Shown: positions 29,815-34,657 of the stretch, piece by piece | Layout: each line of letters begins with the position of its first letter | Numbering within the stretch: position 1 is the first letter of the stretch | Assembly: GCA_019424865.1 (NCBI GenBank) | Contig: JAHYYS010000022.1 | Location: 1 to 34,657 of the forward strand | Reading direction: 5' to 3' | Length of the DNA stretch: 34,657 nucleotides | DNA from: a bacterium | GTDB lineage: Bacteria; Bacillota; Clostridia; Oscillospirales; Oscillospiraceae | Notes under the pieces: generated by a model | Told to the model about the DNA's origin: nothing | Seen by the model: only the letters and a program-made list of their open reading frames with translations | The model's database searches: none | Translations under genes and position numbers: made by a program

Positions 29815-30956
29815 TTTTCGGAGCGATCCTCCTCACCAAAGAAATTGTCGTTGCCGGCGATCTGGGTTCTGGACGGGGGAGAGGCCGGACGGCTGGAATT
29901 CTGGCCTCCGCCGCCGTTGTTGTGATCCAGATAGAGCTTGCCGGCCAGGGCCCCCGCCACGCACAGGGCCAGCAGAAACAGCATGGCCCGCACCGCGCCG
30001 ATGGTGGTCAGCACCACGGCGGACAGTCCCAGAATGGCGCTGATGACATACAGCATGGCCACCGCCTGCTTCTGGGAAAAGCCCATGTCAATCAGCCGGT
30101 GGTGGATGTGTCCCCGGTCGGGAGCCATGGGGGACTGGCCCTTTGCCAGCCGGCGCAGGATGGCAAAGCAGGTGTCAAAGATAGGCAGGCCCAGCATCAG
30201 GAACGGGGCGGCGAAGGAGATGAAGGTGTAAAATTTAAAGAGCCCCTGGATGGACACCACCGCCAGGATATAGCCCAGGAAGGTGGAGCCCGTGTCCCCC
30301 ATGAAGATGCGGGCGGGGTTCAGGTTATAGGGGAGAAAGCCCAGGCAGGCCCCCGCCAGGGCGGCGGTGATCATGGCCACGTCGGGCTCGGCCATGATCA
30401 GGGCGATGACCAGCAGGGTCATGGAGCTGATGGTGGACACGCCGCAGGCCAGCCCGTCCAGCCCGTCAATCAGATTGACGGCGTTGGTGATGCCCACAAT
30501 CCACAGTACAGAGATGGGGATGGACAGCCAGCCCAGCTCCCAATAGGGGTCGCTGCTGAAAATATTGATGTTGGACAGCCCGAAAATCCGGTTGCCCCCC
30601 AGCACCGCCACCAGGGCGGCGGCAATCTGGATCATGAATTTCGGCATAGCGGGCAGGGCGTAGATGTCGTCAAAGATGCCCAGGATGACAATGACGACGG
30701 CCCCCAGCAGCATGGTGCGCAGCTGCTGGGTCAGGGGAACAAAGAGCAGAACGCTGAGAATAAAGCCAAAAAAGATGGCCAGCCCGCCCATGCGGGGAAT
30801 GGGGTGGTTGTGCATCCGGCGGTTGTCCTTGGGCACGTCCACGGCCCCCACCCGGAAGGCAAGGCTGCGCACCACCGGCGTGGAAATCAGGGATACCACC
30901 GCGGCGGTGAGAAGGGCGGCGACGGCCAGGCCCACAACAGAAAATTGTATTGTCAT
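29811..30956 (-). CDS. Undecaprenyl-phosphate GlcNAc-1-phosphate transferase (TagO/WecA-like)
   Basis: This 381-aa polytopic protein has about ten hydrophobic segments and the family motifs: PIPRMGGLAI, the catalytic pair in GIFDDIYAL, NAVNLIDGLDGLA, FMGDTGST, and HIHHRL near the end. It transfers a sugar phosphate from a UDP-sugar to undecaprenyl phosphate, the first step in wall polymer or glycan synthesis at the inner face of the membrane. The C-terminal tail is hydrophilic and rich in Gly, Ser and Arg. The next gene, the UDP-GlcNAc 2-epimerase, overlaps by 4 bp. This pair fits teichoic acid or capsule precursor synthesis. Confidence 0.92.
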   Translation of the reverse strand: MTIQFSVVGLAVAALLTAAVVSLISTPVVRSLAFRVGAVDVPKDNRRMHNHPIPRMGGLAIFFGFILSVLLFVPLTQQLRTMLLGAVVIVILGIFDDIYALPAMPKFMIQIAAALVAVLGGNRIFGLSNINIFSSDPYWELGWLSIPISVLWIVGITNAVNLIDGLDGLACGVSTISSMTLLVIALIMAEPDVAMITAALAGACLGFLPYNLNPARIFMGDTGSTFLGYILAVVSIQGLFKFYTFISFAAPFLMLGLPIFDTCFAILRRLAKGQSPMAPDRGHIHHRLIDMGFSQKQAVAMLYVISAILGLSAVVLTTIGAVRAMLFLLALCVAGALAGKLYLDHNNGGGGQNSSRPASPPSRTQIAGNDNFFGEEDRSEK

Positions 30957-30995
30957 ATCCGGTCCTCTTTATCTCATGGTCAATGCGGGGGGCGG

Positions 30996-31994
30996 TCACC
31001 TGGGGACAAAGCCCACTTTTTTATACACCTTCCGCAGGGTCTTGTTGGCCACGTAAGAGGCCTTCTCCGCCCCCTGCTTGTACACGGACTCCAGATAGGC
31101 CTTGTCGGCCAGGATCCGGGAGGCCTCCTCCCGAATGGGGCGCAGGCACTCGATGACGGCCTCGCCCACGGCGGGCTTGAAGACGCCGTAGCCCTTGCCC
31201 TCAAACTCCTGCTCGATCTCCTGATAGGACTTTCCGGTGACGGCGGAGTAGATATTCATCAGGTTGGACACCCCGGGCTTGTGCTCCGGGTCAAAGCGGA
31301 CGCAGCGCTCGGTGTCGCTGTCGGTGACCGCGCGCTTGAATTTGCGCTGGATGTCCTCCGGCTTCTCCATCAGGAAGACGCAGCCCTCGGGGGCGGACTT
31401 GCTCATTTTGCTGCTGGGGTCGTGCAGGGACATGACCCGGGCGCCGGCCTTGGGGATATAGGGCTCGGGGATCTTGAACACGTCGCCATAGATATTGTTG
31501 AAGCGCTGGGCCACGTTGCGGGTCAGCTCCACGTGCTGCTTCTGGTCGTTGCCCACCGGCACATAGTCGGGCTGATAGAGCAGGATGTCGGCGGCCATCA
31601 GGGCGGGGTAAGTGAACAGACCGCCGTTGATGTTGTCGGCGTTTTTGGCCGACTTGTCCTTGAACTGGGTCATGCGGCTGAGCTCGCCGAACATGGTGTA
31701 GCAGTTGAGCACCCAGCCCAGCTGGGCGTGGGCCGGGACATGGGACTGGATGAACAGGGTGTTCTTTTCCGGGTCCAGGCCGCAGGCGATATACTGGGCC
31801 AGCTGCTCCAGGGTGCGGCGGCGCAGGTCCGCCGGATTCTGCCGCACGGTGATGGTGTGCATGTCGGCCATGAAGTAATAGTTGTCAAACTCGTCCGTGC
31901 GGTCCACCCAGTTTTTGATGGCGCCCAGGTAGTTGCCCAGATGAAGGTCGCCGCTGGGCTGGATGCCGGAGAGCATAATTTTCTTTTCGTCCAT
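30996..31994 (-). CDS. trpS: Tryptophanyl-tRNA synthetase
   Basis: This 332-aa class I synthetase has the family length. It shows the signature GIQPSGDLHLGNYLGAI (HIGH-like site), the substrate segment YPALMAADILLYQ, VPVGNDQKQHVEL, and KMSKSAPEG as the KMSKS loop. The start MDEKKIMLSG is chosen because AAGGAGAACTG lies just upstream; a much longer open frame through the leader is not used. It has a good promoter (32065-32093). It is transcribed leftward, away from the T-box leader whose promoter lies about 75 bp away. The TagO-like gene follows 39 bp downstream on the same strand. Confidence 0.95.
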   Translation of the reverse strand: MDEKKIMLSGIQPSGDLHLGNYLGAIKNWVDRTDEFDNYYFMADMHTITVRQNPADLRRRTLEQLAQYIACGLDPEKNTLFIQSHVPAHAQLGWVLNCYTMFGELSRMTQFKDKSAKNADNINGGLFTYPALMAADILLYQPDYVPVGNDQKQHVELTRNVAQRFNNIYGDVFKIPEPYIPKAGARVMSLHDPSSKMSKSAPEGCVFLMEKPEDIQRKFKRAVTDSDTERCVRFDPEHKPGVSNLMNIYSAVTGKSYQEIEQEFEGKGYGVFKPAVGEAVIECLRPIREEASRILADKAYLESVYKQGAEKASYVANKTLRKVYKKVGFVPR

Positions 31995-32064
31995 TTTGAC
32001 AGTTCTCCTTTTGCCGGGGCGGGGCAGAGCCCGTCCCAATGGGTATTTTATGTCATTCTTCCCC

Positions 32065-32093
32065 ATTGTAACACCTGCCGGGTGGAAAGGCAA
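32065..32093 (-). promoter_or_regulatory. Promoter of trpS
   Basis: On the minus strand TTGCCT (32088-32093) and TACAAT (32065-32070) are 17 bp apart, with an extended -10 (TGTTACAAT). It gives a leader of about 65 nt without visible T-box elements. Confidence 0.65.
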
Positions 32094-32145
32094 TATCCAC
32101 AGAGGGATATTTCCGGCAATTGGGGCGAATCCGGCGGGAAAACGG

Positions 32146-32173
32146 TTGACAAGCGGGAAAAATATGATACAAT
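32146..32173 (+). promoter_or_regulatory. Promoter of the T-box leader
   Basis: TTGACA (32146-32151) and TACAAT (32168-32173) are 16 bp apart, with TG one base before the -10. It transcribes rightward into the T-box. Confidence 0.78.
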
Positions 32174-32181
32174 ATCCCCGG

Positions 32182-32420
32182 TAAATGCGTGGAAGAAGCA
32201 AAGCGCGGCACCGGGCCAAAAGCGAGGGGGGAGGGTGAAAGCCCCCGGCACAATGGACCGCGCGGGCCCCTTCGGAGCGGCCCGGGACGACCGGGACGGC
32301 CCATCCCCGTGATCGGATGCAATGAGACGCCCCGCGAAAGCGGGACAATCAGGGTGGTACCGTGGACTTGCTCCGCCCCTGAGCGCGCCGGCTGATGCCG
32401 CGGCGCTCAGGGGCGGTTTT
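32182..32420 (+). promoter_or_regulatory. T-box riboswitch leader
   Basis: It ends with the canonical T-box sequence AGGGTGGTACCGTGG (32351-32365), followed by a terminator. Upstream are a stem I with a GGGTGAAAG apical segment (32233-32241), a lower helix GCGCGG/CCGCGC, and a specifier region CACAATGGACC. The pattern AA-NNN-purine suggests UGG (Trp), but GAC, GGA or ACC cannot be excluded. No Ala codon is obvious there, although alaS is the nearest synthetase downstream. T-boxes read tRNA charging and prevent termination when uncharged tRNA binds. Confidence 0.88.
32373..32420 (+). terminator. T-box-controlled terminator
   Basis: A perfect 14-bp stem (CCGCCCCTGAGCGC 32373-32386 with 32403-32416) is followed by TTTT. 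Its left arm overlaps the region that the T-box antiterminator would use. Confidence 0.88.
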
Positions 32421-32454
32421 GCGTCCGGGATGCTGTTTGGCTGAAGGAGGTGTG

Positions 32455-32571
32455 TTGGCGGGTGCTTTGGAGGGGGAACCCCTTGCCGGCCGGCCTTTCA
32501 ATCGACATGCGGCGGCATGCAGTTGGAAACGGCGGCCGGGTGAGAAATCAATGCGGGAGGAAATGAGATGA
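32455..32571 (+). CDS. Speculative 38-aa ORF between T-box and lipoprotein
   Basis: A TTG-started frame (TTG at 32455, SD-like GAAGGAGG only 4 nt before it) runs 38 codons and stops in the ATGA that starts the lipoprotein. It is Arg-rich. The short spacing and rare start make it weak; this stretch (32421-32567) also holds hairpins such as GCATGCGGCGGCATGC and otherwise shows no gene. Confidence 0.18.
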   Translation: MAGALEGEPLAGRPFNRHAAACSWKRRPGEKSMREEMR

Positions 32572-33041
32572 AAAAACGGATTCTGGCCCTTGTCCTGGGG
32601 CTTTCCGTGCTGCTGCTGGCGGGATGCGCAGGCGCATCGGACCCGGAGCCCCTGCCCCAGGGGATGGAGGAGGAGACGCTGACAGCCGCGGCACAGCAGG
32701 TGGCCGAGCTGCTTGTGGACGGGGACTATCAGGCGGTGTACCAGATGTTCCGGGAGGACGTCCGGTCGGAGCTGTCGGCGGAGAGCGTCAGCGATCTGGC
32801 CGCGCCCGCCCTGGAGGAGGCCGGCGACTTTGAGTCCATTGATGAGACAGTCGTGTCCGGCAGCGCCGAGGGCGAGTCCCACGGCATCGTCCAGCTTACG
32901 TGCACCTTCTCAGAAAAGGAAGTGGAGTTCCGGGTGGCCTTTGACCCGGGGATGGAGCTGATCGGCCTGTCAGTGGGCAGCCGCTCCACGGGATGGAGCT
33001 TCTCCAACCTGTTCCACAACCTGTCCAATTTGTTCAGCTGA
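32568..33041 (+). CDS. Small lipoprotein (DUF3887-like)
   Basis: This 157-aa protein begins with a lipoprotein signal peptide, lipobox LLLAGC (Cys20 by count of the start MKKRILALVL). Residues about 35-145 form an alternating helix-strand domain (TAAAQQVAELLVDGDYQAVYQMF, then VSGSAEGESHGIVQLTCTFSEKEVEFRVAF), similar to the DUF3887 group of NTF2-like lipoproteins. It has no visible catalytic residues. GGAGGAAATGAG precedes the ATG. It is the first substantial gene after the T-box, with no promoter seen between, so it should respond to tRNA charging together with alaS. Function is unknown. Confidence 0.82.
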   Translation: MKKRILALVLGLSVLLLAGCAGASDPEPLPQGMEEETLTAAAQQVAELLVDGDYQAVYQMFREDVRSELSAESVSDLAAPALEEAGDFESIDETVVSGSAEGESHGIVQLTCTFSEKEVEFRVAFDPGMELIGLSVGSRSTGWSFSNLFHNLSNLFS

Positions 33042-33100
33042 GAGACACACGAAGAGAGCGAAAGAGAAAGTATATAGTATGAATGTGGAGGTAATTGACA

Positions 33101-34657
<1,557 letters not shown>

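Noticed and set aside
27835..32312. Long plus-strand ORFs opposite the epimerase, TagO-like and TrpS genes
   Set aside because: They are antisense shadows with Gly/His-rich composition, and the minus strand encodes unmistakable enzymes.

Overview
The window looks like chromosomal DNA of a high-GC, spore-forming gut clostridium of the Oscillospiraceae type (Flavonifractor/Lawsonibacter-like). This rests on gene content: a THF riboswitch with folT, FchA next to FolD, SpoIID-like and peptidoglycan-binding proteins, a class B sortase, DUF4860, BTAD regulators and T-box control. No tRNA, rRNA, CRISPR array or intact insertion sequence was seen. The taxon is inferred, not proven.

Layout. (1) 1-4492: one-carbon and folate metabolism. 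The end of a glutamate formimidoyltransferase and fchA are followed by a terminator. A THF riboswitch then precedes a tight operon, folT-hutD-folD-folC, closed by an 18-bp terminator. (2) 4609-6827: three co-directional genes for a small unknown protein, a SpoIID-like protein with two peptidoglycan-binding domains, and a second peptidoglycan-binding protein. (3) 6828-7133: about 300 bp of dense hairpins framed by a 35-36 bp inverted repeat. (4) 7134-24409, mostly minus strand: a surface-structure island. It holds a class B sortase, an 1864-residue adhesin (VWA, SpaA-like, nine Cna_B, MucBP-like repeats, PETG anchor) behind a c-di-GMP-I riboswitch, a 145-aa conserved unknown, a six-gene type IV pilus operon (PilC, four small membrane proteins, PilT), a transglutaminase-like lipoprotein, a BTAD/SARP regulator with a degenerate GGDEF-like C-terminus, a LytTR response regulator, a class II aldolase, and a second riboswitch fused to a decapitated PETG surface protein. 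(5) 24425-32000: cardiolipin synthase, a YfcE-type phosphoesterase, three small proteins of unknown function, a secreted or anchored unknown, MnaA/WecB, a TagO/WecA-type transferase and TrpS. (6) 32146-34657: a T-box leader, a small lipoprotein and the 5' part of alaS.

Main hypothesis. Three minus-strand promoters (about 14260-14367, 14864-14962 and 24311-24409) share one architecture: two TGTAACCG direct repeats 12 bp apart, the proximal one exactly 8 bp from an extended -10 (TGTG-N-TATACT), a GAACG box exactly 13 bp further upstream, and a GTACAAA box beyond that. Direct repeats 8 bp from the -10 are the known geometry of SARP-type activators, and a SARP/BTAD gene with a GGDEF-like domain lies between them. 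Two of the three transcripts also carry a c-di-GMP-I riboswitch preceded by a pair of perfect palindromes whose sequences differ between copies. The window therefore seems to hold a two-layer surface-adhesion programme, with an activator at the promoter and a cyclic-dinucleotide riboswitch in the leader, controlling sortase-anchored adhesins beside a type IV pilus locus. The link between regulator and promoters is inference.
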